Assembly (NCBI GenBank): GCA_036937835.1 | Contig: CM072876.1 | Coordinates: forward strand, 8,683,501 to 8,747,500 | DNA from: Pampus argenteus | Lineage: Eukaryota; Chordata; Actinopteri; Scombriformes; Stromateidae | Direction of reading: 5' to 3' | DNA length: 64,000 bases | Part shown: in pieces, positions 38,438 through 50,006 of the stretch | How the letters are laid out: every line of letters begins with the position of its first letter | How positions within the stretch are numbered: the first letter of the stretch is position 1 | Made by a program: the position numbers and the translations under genes | Notes under the pieces: model-generated | Seen by the model: the letters and a program-made list of their open reading frames with translations, nothing else | The model's database searches: none | Told to the model about the DNA's origin: nothing

Positions 38438-41400
38438 ATGGAGATTGGGACAGAGATCAGCAAGAAAATAAGGGTGAGTAACGTTTCGCGCTGTGTTTAA
38501 GTGATTTTCCGGGTTAACGTTGCTGAAACAGACGTTGCTGGCTAATGGTAACGTTAGCATGTTAGCTTGATTTCTCGACAGACGAACAGGATGGTAACTA
38601 GTTTACTGTTTACAAGGCCGACGAAGCCACATTATTAGACAACTACGCCAGCAGGCATTTTAACAGACACGCTAGCAGTTCTTTTGTTTGATTTAAAGGT
38701 AGCCTAGGTACCGTATTAACATTATAGCAGTGCAATGTGTAATCTGTGTAGATAGCGTCAAACATACTGTGCTCCTGGTCTGTTGCAGGCTGCTATCAAG
38801 GGCAAGCTTCAAGAGCTCGGTGCATATATCGGTAAGTTAAATGAAATCACCATTTATTTTTGTTTTCATAAAAAAGTAAAGGTTTGACACATTAGAAAGA
38901 GGGTTTTAAACAACTGCACTATTTCACAAGTGTAAGTGACGAAGAATCAGCCGCTAAATATATATATATTGTTTCCCTTAACTTTCCCTTTGACTTTGAA
39001 TCAGAAGCTAACTATAGTGTCATAATCAAAACGGACATTATGTTTTGTCTCTTTTGCCCTTTTAGATGAAGAGCTTCCTGACTACATCATGGTGATGGTG
39101 GCAAACAAGAAGACCTCTCAACAGATGGCTGACGACCTCTCCCTTTTTCTTGGAAACAACACTATTAAGTTCACAGCTTGGTATAATAACAAAAAACTAA
39201 ATATCTTTAGTGTCAAATCACATTTTCTGCTGTCTTCTTGTAGTACTGTCTGTTCTCAACACTTTGAATGCAGTTATTCTCGAGATGTCAATAATATTTC
39301 TTTGCCACAATGTGGGTTTGTTGATTTATTTCAGGCTACAGGGTGTCCTGGAGAAGTTAAGATCCGTTGCAGTTGGTAAGTCTATCTCTACTGGAAGCAT
39401 TAATTTTCTAACCTGCTGAAGAGAAAATTGTTTTATAATTATTTTCCGATATAAGCTCATGTTTTCATCCTCCTCTCGTCTGCATGGTTGTTGTAGAGCC
39501 TGCATCGCTGAAACACCAGCTGCAGCCCGACGGCGGTACTGGGACGGTGAAGAGCCGATCGTCTGTCAGCGAAGACAGCAGAACAGAAGAGTCAAAGGCG
39601 TTGGCAGTGTCTAGCTCACGCTATGATAGGACTGAAGCACGTGTGTCTAGTTCTGCCTATGAAAGCAGGTGACTAAAGCAAAAATGTCTTTCCTTCTTTC
39701 TTTTGAATGTTTCTACTTGCTTTACGTGTCATTATCTGTTGCACATGCTACACTAGACAAATATAAAATACAACTTTTCCTCTGCTTCTTAGCAGGAGGG
39801 GTTCCATAGAGAAGACTTCCTCTCGTCTTACCTCCACCGTTAAGCCCCTCATGGAGCCGCTCCCCTCAGAGGCTGTTATCGACATCAAACCAGAGATGGA
39901 CGATGACCTCATCGCTGAGGACCCTGTAGAAATCAGTACCAACCCAGGAAGATCACGTGGCGCAGCTAGTAGACCAACAGCTGAAATCTACAGACCAGGT
40001 CAGAGCAGGTTTACATCTGGGAGCTCTGCGGACACGCATCGACCCACAGAAGGATCTTCTCACACCAGGCAACATGATGGCAGAAGCAGCAGAACCTCCA
40101 GAAGCGGGTCCAGTAAGGTATTGTGACTCAGTGAAAGCACAGTGGGCCCTCTGCTCAAATGATAATGTAGCATTAATATTCTGTGTCTGTTGTTCAGCAG
40201 GAGGAGTTGTCACGGAAACGTAAGGCACCAGTTGCGAGTTCAGTGGTGAGAGTTAACCGGGCGGCAGACGAGGACAGTGATGACGCTGAGGAGGAGGAGG
40301 AGGATACAAGCTATGGAGGAAGAGGCCTGTCCAGCAGAGTGTCACTACCCTCCAAACCTGAACGCAAGTCAGTGTCAGCGCCTCATATCATGTTTTGCCT
40401 TACAGTTCATCAGATGCTAAGCCTGGATGTCATTGTATTTCTCTGTTAATTACCTGGATAAATTGTCTTTTTTTTTTTAACATGTTATTTGGGTTTCTTA
40501 AAGTCCCCCTCAAGTCAAAAAATGTGTTGCCTCACTTCGATGTTTGACCTTCACAAATGTTCTAGGATTTAACATGATTGTAATTTCATTTGTTTCAGAC
40601 CTTCTCTCCCACCAGCCAAGCAAGCTAACAGGAATCTGATACTGAAGGCCATCTCTGAGGCTCAGGACTCAATCACCAAAACCACAGCCTACCCGGCATG
40701 TATGTGGCACAGCACCATGCTAGAAACATTATGTAGTTTTATTGTAGGTTGTAGTCATCACTTGTATACATTGACCATTCTCCTCACAGTACCACAGAGG
40801 CAGACTGTTCCTGTTGCGCCTCGCACTCGTTTGGCCAGCAGTGAGGAGATGACTGCAGCCATCCAGCTGGTCCAGGAACACCTCCATAGCCTGGCCCCCA
40901 GGGTGCAGACCTACACCTCTGCAGAGCTGCCTCAGCCCAGATCTCTTGGTATGTACAAAGTTGAACCACTATACAACATATTGAAAGCTTTATGTTGAAC
41001 AGACACACCCTACCCAGAGTCCAGGATTACAGTTAACACACTTTCTGTTTATTAATAGTAAATGCCTGTAAAATTTCAGTATGAAACTTAATCTCACAGA
41101 TTTTGAATATACATGCACAATCAATGTCAATATGTTATGTGTAAGGCTGACTAATGCAATCATTTCCAATAAACAAAAATGTTAAATTGTAGTGTTTAAG
41201 TGCTAATTAATATGACATTTAGACTACAGGACATAATTATTTATTTTATATGTTTCCCCATCAGCTCCAGCCAAATCTTTAGCTTCACGCCTTCAGTTGA
41301 ACTTGGCAGAGAGCAATGATGGACGAGAGCAGAACGACTATGGTGAGTGTTTTTGCTTTTGTGGGGCAATTTCAGTAAAATGCTGCACTATTTGTAGTTT

Positions 41401-43190
41401 TTTTTGTTTTTCTCAGAAAGTGCTTAAGTGACAACAGAATATCAGCGGGACGACATTTCTTTGTGATGTGTCTCTAGGTATGGAGGTGGCTGCGAGCAGT
41501 GAGTCAAAGCCATTTGATACCCGCTCTTTCATAATGAGTCGGCCACAACTCGAAGAACCTCAAACCAGACGTCAGTCACGTCTTCAGGCTAAAGAGGAAG
41601 TCCTGCCTGCTTTACCGCGCACCATCCAGGCCAGGTGATGCACAGATGTACACTAAACTTAAGTGTGTGTCATTTCTACTTTCTGTCCTCACATATTTAA
41701 TTTTGTCCTGTCCCCACTATGAATCTTCTCTCCACTAGTAAGGAGAGAGGCGACTCTGCCAGCCCCAAGTTCATCGTGACATTAGATGGGGTACCGAGTC
41801 CACTGGGCAACTTTGCAGAATGTGACATGGAGCTGGATGATGTGAGACCACCGATAAAGGTCACTGAGGCAACTGTTCATGTCAACAGGCAGTCTAAAGT
41901 TAGCGTCCTTCACAGACTTCAAGGCAGGGTCACATCTTTAGAAGGTATGGGGGTCTTGTCTGAATAATCCTAACTGTGTTTTTGGATAATACTGATTGGA
42001 TGATGATAATAATAGACCTCATTCATATAGCATATTTTTAAATGTGGTTACAAAGTGCTTTAGTAAAGAGCTAGTAAAGGTTTTATTTTTTAACAGAGGA
42101 TGTGATGGAAGTCGAGATGGCAGAGGAGGATGCCTCCCCTTTGAAGAAACAGAAAGTGATGGAGCGCTGTAGGTTCTGGCCAGTGTGTAAGAGTGGAGAT
42201 GAATGTGTGTACCATCACCCAACAACACAGTGCAAGTGAGTAGTTTTGTTGATCTGCAAAAATGATGACAGCGTTTTTAATTGCTTGGGGCAGACTTAGT
42301 CAATATTCATGATTTAATGTGTTTTTGTTTTTCCGAAGGACCTTTCCCAGCTGCAAGTTTGGAGATAAATGCCTTTTCGTCCATCCCAACTGTAAATATG
42401 ACGCCAGGTGCAGCAAGCCAGACTGTCCCTTCACTCATGTCAGCCGCAGAGGCCCAGTTGCTGCTCCGCCCGGGCCAGGTGCTCTCACTCTCTGCGATTT
42501 AAAATCTGCACGGAAAAGTCTTTTAGGCCTTTTTGTGTGAACATTTCAAACACATAATGGAAATGCATTTACTTTCCAATCTGCGTCTCTTAACTTGACT
42601 CTCTTTGTGTTTATAGCAGTGCAAGCAGTGCAAACCACTAGTGTGTGTCGCTTCTTCCCAGACTGCAAGAAGATGGATTGTCCATTTTATCACCCCAAGG
42701 TAAAGTATTTAGAAGTATTTGGGAAGTGTCTTTTAGGCACTTGGAAACAGGTTTAGGTTAAAATTACCATTTTATTTCTGTTCATGCTTTCATTGAAGAC
42801 AGTATAAACAAGCCTTAAAACAAAGTTTGATTTTTTTAAATTAATTTTGTGTGTCCATTTATTTATTTATTTTACAGCCTTGTCGCTTTGCGGGCCAGTG
42901 TAAACGAGCTGGATGTACCTTCTACCACCCAAACACATCTGTGCCTCCGAGACATGCCCTGAAATGGACAAAAACACATAGCAGGTGAACACATGAGGGG
43001 TAATACAAAATGAAATCACAATAATACCAACTTTCCATACTGTTGGGAGCTGATGTGAGATGTACTGAGCGAGTAGAAGGATAAAATCTGATTTTGATTA
43101 TGTACAGTATATAAGACACGTCAAGGTTGACATGCATTGTTGTCATATTTGCACTTCTAATAGTTTTCTGTCCCTCTGTCTCGCAGCTAA
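38438..43190 (+). CDS. zc3h14: Zinc finger CCCH-type containing 14 (Nab2-type nuclear poly(A)-binding protein)
   Basis: Binds polyadenosine RNA in the nucleus and restrains poly(A) tail length (family knowledge). Coding exons: 38438-38473, 38789-38831, 39066-39180, 39335-39375, 39497-39668, 39796-40117, 40201-40367, 40599-40699, 40790-40948, 41265-41342, 41478-41634, 41739-41944, 42097-42235, 42339-42478, 42617-42699, 42878-42984, 43187-43190. All have GT-AG borders and compatible phases, giving 689 residues (human 736, 17 exons). The N-terminal PWI-like domain begins MEIGTEISKKIR and contains DEELPDYIMVMVANKK. A basic RKRK lies at about 248-251 and a sumoylation-type IKPE at 166-169. Five tandem CCCH fingers are intact: C557/C563/C569/H573, C578/C584/C590/H594, C597/C603/C608/H612, C636/C642/C647/H651, C655/C661/C666/H670. 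The protein ends PPRHALKWTKTHSS. Three acceptors are NAGNAG tandems (exons 6, 7, 15), so the length may vary by one residue at each. Confidence 0.95.
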
Positions 43191-43374
43191 TGAAGTCCAA
43201 GGAGTCTGATAGAAGTCTGATGTGAAACTATGGAAGGTGTTCTGTTACCGTCTCTAAGGAATTTCAGTTTTAGATTTAAACGTTATTTCGTTTTTCGGTT
43301 TTTTGGTTTGTTTGGACAAATTTTTAAGACATGTGTTCTGTAAGTTGTCAGGTTTTTGCTGATGCTCTGAGAAC

Positions 43375-43380
43375 ATTAAA
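43375..43380 (+). terminator. zc3h14: Poly(A) signal of zc3h14
   Basis: ATTAAA 185 bases after the stop, followed by a T/GT-rich stretch (CATTTGTGTCCTGTTC). It gives a short 3' UTR of about 0.2 kb. Confidence 0.6.
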
Positions 43381-43399
43381 CTACTCCACAATGGTTTCA

Positions 43400-44329
43400 A
43401 CATTTATCTCTCATCATTTGTGTCCTGTTCTTTACAGTGTAGTATATGATAAAATGCAGAGCATGAAAGAAAACAATGAAGTGCAGTTAAATTAAAATAT
43501 AAACAATATATATATTGAGTGGATTTTCTTGAAAGCAAAGATTTGATTTACTGTTAGAATTTGAAAAAGAAGCAGGTGTTCCCTACTGATAAACTATGAG
43601 ATGCTGACACACAATAAAAAAAATTTAATGAATGTACTATATGAGATGCTGATACAGCTTTTAACACAGCAGCTGTGGTTATTTTATTTATGAAATGTGG
43701 AAGAATTTTATGAACTAGTCCTGCCCTGCAGCGTGCTTCATGGTGATGTCACGTCAGACAGATGTTATCTGGAAGTGTAGTCTTCCACATTTATGTTGGT
43801 AATTATTTTTGAGAGGTGACAGATTTGCTGAAGTGTTCAGCCTTTTATGTTGGGTAGACTGTGGATGGTTGTAACACTTTTTGTCTCAGCACCTATAACC
43901 AAATGTGACACAAAGTGCCCTTATTTGTCTACTACAAATAGCAATATTTACAACTTGTTTCAAATTCATTAACTGGTGTAAAATACAACCATAGTTACAA
44001 CCCGCCTTCATCTTCTTGTTCCCGTCAAACACCTTCAGAAATCAGCTGCTCTGCTCGTCCTGCAGCACCTCCACCTGGAGGAGAGGAACCGCTACACCAA
44101 CCACAGTCGATGCTGCTGCTGCCCTTCTGTTATGTCAAATTGACCCGTTTTAAAGTTTGAACATCTATTTTTTCAGTATTCTGTTTGCCTTAACTGGTGT
44201 AATCAACATATAATATAAAGTAATGAAATATTAACAATGCTTGCTGGGATTATTTTTGGTTTTGGACATTTTTTTGATAATTACATCATCACTGACAAAT
44301 GAACATAACAGGAGGGTTTAAATGTAACC
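43400..44329. other. Spacer between convergent zc3h14 and eif2b2
   Basis: AT-rich, no gene. A short direct duplication (ATGAGATGCTGA near 43598 and 43641) and a GC-richer patch at about 44040-44130 are the only structures noticed. Confidence 0.6.
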
Positions 44330-44545
44330 AGTCGTGTAATCAGTATTAAGATCCTTTACCTAAGTAAAAAATACTCCATTACAAGTAAAAGTCCATAAGT
44401 ATTATCAGCTTGATGTACTTAAAGTATTAAAGTAAAAGTACTTTTTGTTTTTGTCCCTCTGACTGACATTATTATATATGACATTATCAGATTATTATTA
44501 CTGAAGTGTCAGTGTGTAAGCAGCACTGTATGTATATATAGTGTA
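44330..44545 (+). repeat. Teleost AAGTAAAAGTACT-type interspersed repeat fragment
   Basis: Contains the family motifs TTACCTAAGTAAAA, CATTACAAGTAAAAGTCC, TTAAAGTATTAAAGTAAAAG, CCTCTGACTGACATTATTAT and GATTATTATTACTGAAG. This is a very common percomorph nonautonomous repeat. The copy is truncated before its right half. Confidence 0.75.
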
Positions 44546-44780
44546 TAATTAATTACTGTCCACCAAATTGCATTTTCACAACTCGGGTATTCTCCCAAAA
44601 TTAATAAAAACACAAAAAAGTGTCATGTGACACCACACGTTCGTCTAAACCTTTTCCTTTTCCAACAAAAATTATTTATAAATTAAAGTCATCTCTAGTT
44701 TCTGAGGTTAAGGAGTTTCCAGCCACCGCAGACAGCACGTCACATCATAAAAAGACACCGAAACAAAAATGCTTTAATCA

Positions 44781-44786
44781 TTTAAT
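44781..44786 (-). terminator. eif2b2: Candidate poly(A) signal of eif2b2
   Basis: On the - strand ATTAAA lies 22 bases after the eif2b2 stop, with a second ATTAAA at 44778-44773. If used, the 3' UTR would be very short; a signal further left is possible. Confidence 0.35.
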
Positions 44787-44808
44787 GTAATTCATTTGTT
44801 GACTACAC

Positions 44809-46958
44809 TTAAAGTTCATGATCTTCAGGGTGATAGAGTTCGCTCATCAGTCGGTAGATGTATGACGGTGCATGTCCTCCGATGTTAGAGATGAACAGTG
44901 TGATGAGCTCAGGTGGGACATAGTCAAACACTGGACAGTGCACATTCACCTTTGAGAGAATCTCACCTAAGATACAAGCGGTAAATTGTCAGTGTTGGAT
45001 ATTATCGTGCAGAAGAGGATCATTTATTTTAAAGCCTTTAAAAACTGGTGTTGAGTGGTCATTTACAAGCATTTGGTTCTGAGTTACCTTCAGTGAAAGG
45101 AAGCACTTCATGTGGAGAGACAAACTTATGGAAGGTATCCTCTTCATTTGGAAACTACAGACAGAAATATAGTTACACCGTCATCTGTTGCCAGCAGAAA
45201 TTATAATAACCTGACTTGCCCCGAATGTCTTCTTACCTGAGGTGAGAGCTTGAACATGGGAGCGCAAACAATGAGAGGTGTTGAGTGGTGCTTGGCTGCG
45301 AGGGCGAGTGTATGTGTTCCGTTGACGGCCCTCAGTCCTCCATTCGCTAGGACCGTCTGTGTACCAATGATGACCTGAAAAGACATAAGTTTACTCACAT
45401 GCTCTGATGGGATTGTTCCAAAGTCTTCTGTGATGCAAAATACCTTATTAACACGAGACATGACTGCAAATATAGCAGCGTCTGCAATCACAGTTGTTTC
45501 AATGCCAGCTTTTGAGAGACTGGTAGCCATTTCGTGCCCCTGGTGAGGTAGAGGTAATAAGAGGAGAGTTGAAACAAACCGCAAACCATCTTTCCTTTTC
45601 GTTTCCCTACATCAAAAAACCATTTCATCTGATATCTCTGATGTGTTTGAGAAGAAGCTACTCCACCTACCTGGCAAAACGGAGCACATTCTGCCACGAT
45701 AACATGAAACTTGCGTTTTCGTGCAGCATCTTTGAGGAAGGCCTCCACTGTGCGAGAGCGGCCAATCGTCATGATGACCTCATTAGAGTGGATGTGCTCC
45801 AGTGCCTGCATTGCAATGTTGTCAGTTGTTCCCTCTGGGATAAAATAAACACAAAAATGTTACAACATCGCAGGATCCAAATAAAGTTTTCTTGAGCTTA
45901 ATTAATACATATTTATTCCAACAACAGAAGAAGAAGAAATGAGCTATAAACATTAAATACTGTACCTAGCTCTGTCAGCAACTCATTGATGGCCTCGATG
46001 ACGTTGGCTTTAAGAGGAGCGAAATGCAGTCGGAAGTTTTCCTCACTGAGTCCTCCGGAGGTTAGCAGCTTGTGGAGAGATTCCTGCTGGTCTGTCTCTT
46101 CACTGCTTCCTCGAGATCTGCAGTTCAAAAAAAGTAAATAAGGACAAATGGAAACTTTCTAGGTGTCATTTTATTTACTGCTGTGACTGAGGACAACACC
46201 TGGCTCACCTGGCATACTCCTCTCTGATGATCTTCAGCACTCGTCTGATCATGTTACCAACAGTGGTCTCTGAGGGCTGAGCGGCAGCCATCCTCCTCCC
46301 CTCTTTCCGGATGATTTCCATCAGATCACCTGAAACAGAAAGTGTTTTAGCGGAAGAAAGATATCTGTGAGAACTAAAGCCGGTGACACTATTTTTTTTA
46401 ACTCCTTTTCCTACTGTCTTAGTCACATTTTTTAACTTTCATACTCCATTTATCCTAGATGTTTACATATTTTTCCCCATTTATATTTGATTGTGTGTCT
46501 ATGTAAACAAAGCACAAAATTACATTTGAGATGGTTAAAGCTTCTCAGGATTTCCTGTTATCTAACTTTATCTGAAGCTCAGTCTTTTAAACAAAACCTT
46601 CCCTATCTCTAACACGAGTTACTATTAAGCTATTCCCACACATTTGACAGCTAGTCACCACTAAAATGCTGTTTTAAGTCTTTCAACAGATTTGAGAATC
46701 TACCACACACTTTCATAATAGTCCCCTGCACTGCTGTACTGTCTGAATTTCAAAGGGAAATTAAAGAAATGATCAGGATGAAGCACCTGCGCTGCTCCAC
46801 CGAGCTTGGGCTGTAATCCTACGGAGCAGGGCGGTCGTTTCTCGGGCTGTCTCCGCCGAGCCTCGCAGCGGTCCGGTCCCGCTCCCTCCTCGCTTCAGGT
46901 CGGACAGAAACGCTTCTATCCTCTCCGTCAGGTCTGTTTCTTTATCTGAGCCCGGCAT
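44809..46958 (-). CDS. eif2b2: Translation initiation factor eIF2B subunit beta
   Basis: One of the regulatory subunits (alpha, beta, delta) of the eIF2B decamer, the nucleotide exchange factor for eIF2 in cytosolic translation initiation. Exons in transcript order (- strand): 46958-46787, 46329-46209, 46117-45966, 45834-45671, 45539-45444, 45374-45237, 45154-45088, 44966-44809. All have GT-AG borders and consistent phases, giving 355 residues (human 351, also 8 exons). Start ATG 46958 gives [15 protein letters not shown], the family start. Hallmarks seen: [92 protein letters not shown], and [20 protein letters not shown] close to the end HPEDHEL. No truncation or odd residue noticed. It faces zc3h14 tail to tail. 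Confidence 0.96.
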
Positions 46959-47120
46959 TGTTGTTGTAAAAACGACTCGTTGAGTAAGAACGGGTTCAGT
47001 TTATCTACAGTGTAATTGTTTTGACGTGGAAGTACTTCAGGACTACATCCGGGTGATTTTACTGCGGCGTCATTTGATTGGAGGACCGCGTCACGAACCG
47101 TTGCAAGTTTTTTCGGTGAG
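46959..47120 (-). promoter_or_regulatory. eif2b2: eif2b2 promoter region
   Basis: CpG-containing stretch just upstream of the eif2b2 ATG. On the - strand there is a CCAATCA box at 47079-47073 next to ATGACGCC (CRE half site), and an Ets-type CCGGATG at about 47052-47046. No TATA box is seen. This fits a constitutive promoter. Confidence 0.45.
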
Positions 47121-48790
47121 TTAGCACAAGACAACCATGCGGTTATGAAGCGTGTTGTGAGTGTGTTAAACCACCGTAGCTTTTAAATATTTATTAAAGA
47201 CATACATACAATTGTTAAAGCATTTTAAACCACGGCTCCCTAAAACATTTTAGCACGAACAGGTCAATTAAAATATGGCACAGCTGTAGCGATAAATTAT
47301 GTGTACCTCGCAGAATCGGTTCCCTTCCGCATGAAACCTGAAATTCGCCTGAATAGATGTATATTTCCCCCCAGATATGTGCACATTACACTAGTAAGCA
47401 GTGTCCTGGAGGATTTTTTTATCAATAAGTGATAGTACAAAGTGCCACATTTATGTTTAACATAGATTTTGTACATTGAGTACAGAAAAAATACCAGATA
47501 AACATTTTATACCCAACCAGATATAGGTCTAATGTAAACTCATAACAGTGTCAATTTATTGCAAAATCTACAATACATACAGAATTAAATTATAACTACG
47601 CGGGTCAGATGCAAATGTAACAGTGATTAAATCCCAGACCTGACCTCAGTCATTTAAATGAGGATTTCCAATCCTTCTTCATTAGGCGTCTTTCTGATTT
47701 ACACTCCATGGTAGCTTGTAAACAGTTAATATGCGATAGTAATTTTAACACACTTGTAGGTGGTGGATTGATCACAGGCCGCACCAGCTACATCAGTTGA
47801 ATATGGGTTAGTGCTGCTTGTCTGGTTGTTTTGCAATATGGAGGCTTTAGATGTGGAAATCTCAGTCATATTTTGGTTGTGGGGTTTTGTCATGTTTTTC
47901 CACCTGTTGACTAATACTTCAATATACTTCTTTACATTTTTTGTTATAATGTTGTTGTCCTTCCATCCCACAAGATGTTTTTTCACTTTGTGTTAAAACA
48001 AAGTGACTTTTCAAAGTCTCTCTTTGTAAACATAATTACATAATGTAAACATGCTGAGCTGCTCGTCTATGTACTTTTTCATTGGACTTGAGATTTTCTC
48101 CTTGAAAATGTTGGTTCATAGATTATGTGATATACTTGAATATTGCTTATATTGTGCTTCTTAGTTTTTGTAGCGTTGCTTTCCCCTCTGGTTCTTATCA
48201 GCAGGGCGTTGTTCTTGTTGGATTTTCCATTTTCTGCCCTGGTGTGACCTGATGACCTGATTTTGTTTTGACATTATGTGGTAAGGGAGCTCCTATATTG
48301 TCCCACTGGTCAACAATTGTGATTTTCCAAAATTGCTAGTCGTGTCAAACTAATAACAGATTACTCACCCTCTGTTGTGGAGTTTTGATGACTTGTTAGA
48401 GCCAAGAGTCCTTTGTATAAACACTTCATTTTTGTTCATTTGGGAGAGATGCACTCCACATTTGTGATAACACCTTGTACTTGTTGCTATGGATGAAAGC
48501 ATCATCCAAATTGAATGTAATGGCTCCATCCATTATACATAGACATTGTATGTGTAACATAACATGTAGAAAGGTAATTTATAGTCTGAAAAATAGTTTT
48601 AGCTAATATTGTGAAGATAGAAAATAATTATATCATGTTATACTGCTACCAATTTAAGTACTAGTACTTATAATACTTGATATGAAATCTAAAGGTTGTT
48701 AAAATGCTTTTAAAAAAAGTTAGTCTTTCAGAAGTTATATATTAGAAATGGTAAAATTACATTAGACTAGACCAATATTAATGTAAATCC
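47121..48790. other. Spacer between eif2b2 and tmed10, no gene seen
   Basis: AT-rich with no recognisable coding exon, RNA gene or named repeat. The human interval between these orthologues holds MLH3, ACYP1 and NEK9; no trace of them is visible. Confidence 0.6.
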
Positions 48791-50006
48791 ATCCAATATT
48801 TTATTGAATAAAAGCCCAACACAAATTTACAAAATTTATCAGTGAACATAAAAATCATTGATTGCGCACAATGTGCACGTTCATTGTTAAAAATGTACCC
48901 ATGACAGATGCCTTAATTAATCCCCCTCAGAAACAATCTGAATATTTGCATTTCTAAAGAAAAGAAGCACGCTGGATGGATCTGCAAGTACTGTAATTGG
49001 GAAGTCATATTTTGATAAATTCAAAAGAATATATAACTTACCAGTGTATAAAGAAAAAGGCGGGTTAACTGAAAGGGAATATCAGAAAATGTTTGATAAC
49101 TTGCTGTATATTTCCTTTTTTAAAACCTCCATCTGCTGCACATGAATTGTATCATAGAAACCAGGTGGTTAAATTATTCCATGCTGTAGCCATATAAATA
49201 TGATGCTGAAGATTCCCTCCTAAATGGACAAGGTTTTTGGTTTCTGCCCGTTTTGACTGGTGATAAATTACTGTTCAGGTGTTTCAAAAAACAAAAACTA
49301 TACTGTGCAAGAGCTCATACCATGACCTAATTTATGCCTACAACCCTCCCCCCTCTCAAAAAAAATATACCTTGTAGAAGCAACTAAGTAGCATTTACAA
49401 TATGAAAACAAACTAAAGACACGGTTAAATTTAGCTACCAAACATGTATGCAAATTAAGTGACTTAACACAGAGGTTCAGTGGTTGCAAACCACCATTTC
49501 AAATAGCCTTCACTTGATAAAAAGGGCACCAAGGATCTAGTTTGCTTGGCATGGTAAGAATGTGTACATCAACAGAAGGGCCAAAAAAAAAAAAAAAAAA
49601 ACATTCTCTCGTGGCACATCCATTCAAACCGAGCTCAAAATCAAACATTACTGTACAACTGATTGAAGGAACAAGTTCTTATTCAGTAAGCTGCAACATT
49701 CAAAACAGTGCAGACAGAAACGTGAAGCACTATGAGTTGGACATATATCACCTACGCAGTGACATGTCTCACAGTGCATTTCTCCCTACAGCGCTTTTCA
49801 TGTTTCAAACCACTAAATAAGCAGGTGAATCATTTTTTTCAGAGGACAATCTTGGTACTCTCTCTCTTACACAGCCATGAAAAATTTGAATTTGAGCCCC
49901 TCAACCCCACTTGCTGTTGTTTGCTGAAGCTAGTCCAAGGAGGGTGGATGTTGGGATGTGTTGGCTGACTGACAGCTTGCCCCAAGGTATGGAGCTCGGG
50001 GTCGTT
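48791..50006 (-). other. tmed10: Probable 3' UTR of tmed10
   Basis: From the stop at 50007 down to an AATAAA signal on the - strand (TTTATT at 48800-48805 on +) is about 1.2 kb without other coding content. A poly(A) run on + occurs at about 49584-49602. The 3' end is inferred from the signal only. Confidence 0.45.

Noticed and set aside
44040..44130. Possible degenerate coding fragment (Leu/Glu/Arg-rich frame) between zc3h14 and eif2b2
   Set aside because: About 20 codons only, no flanking splice sites and no family match I can name.
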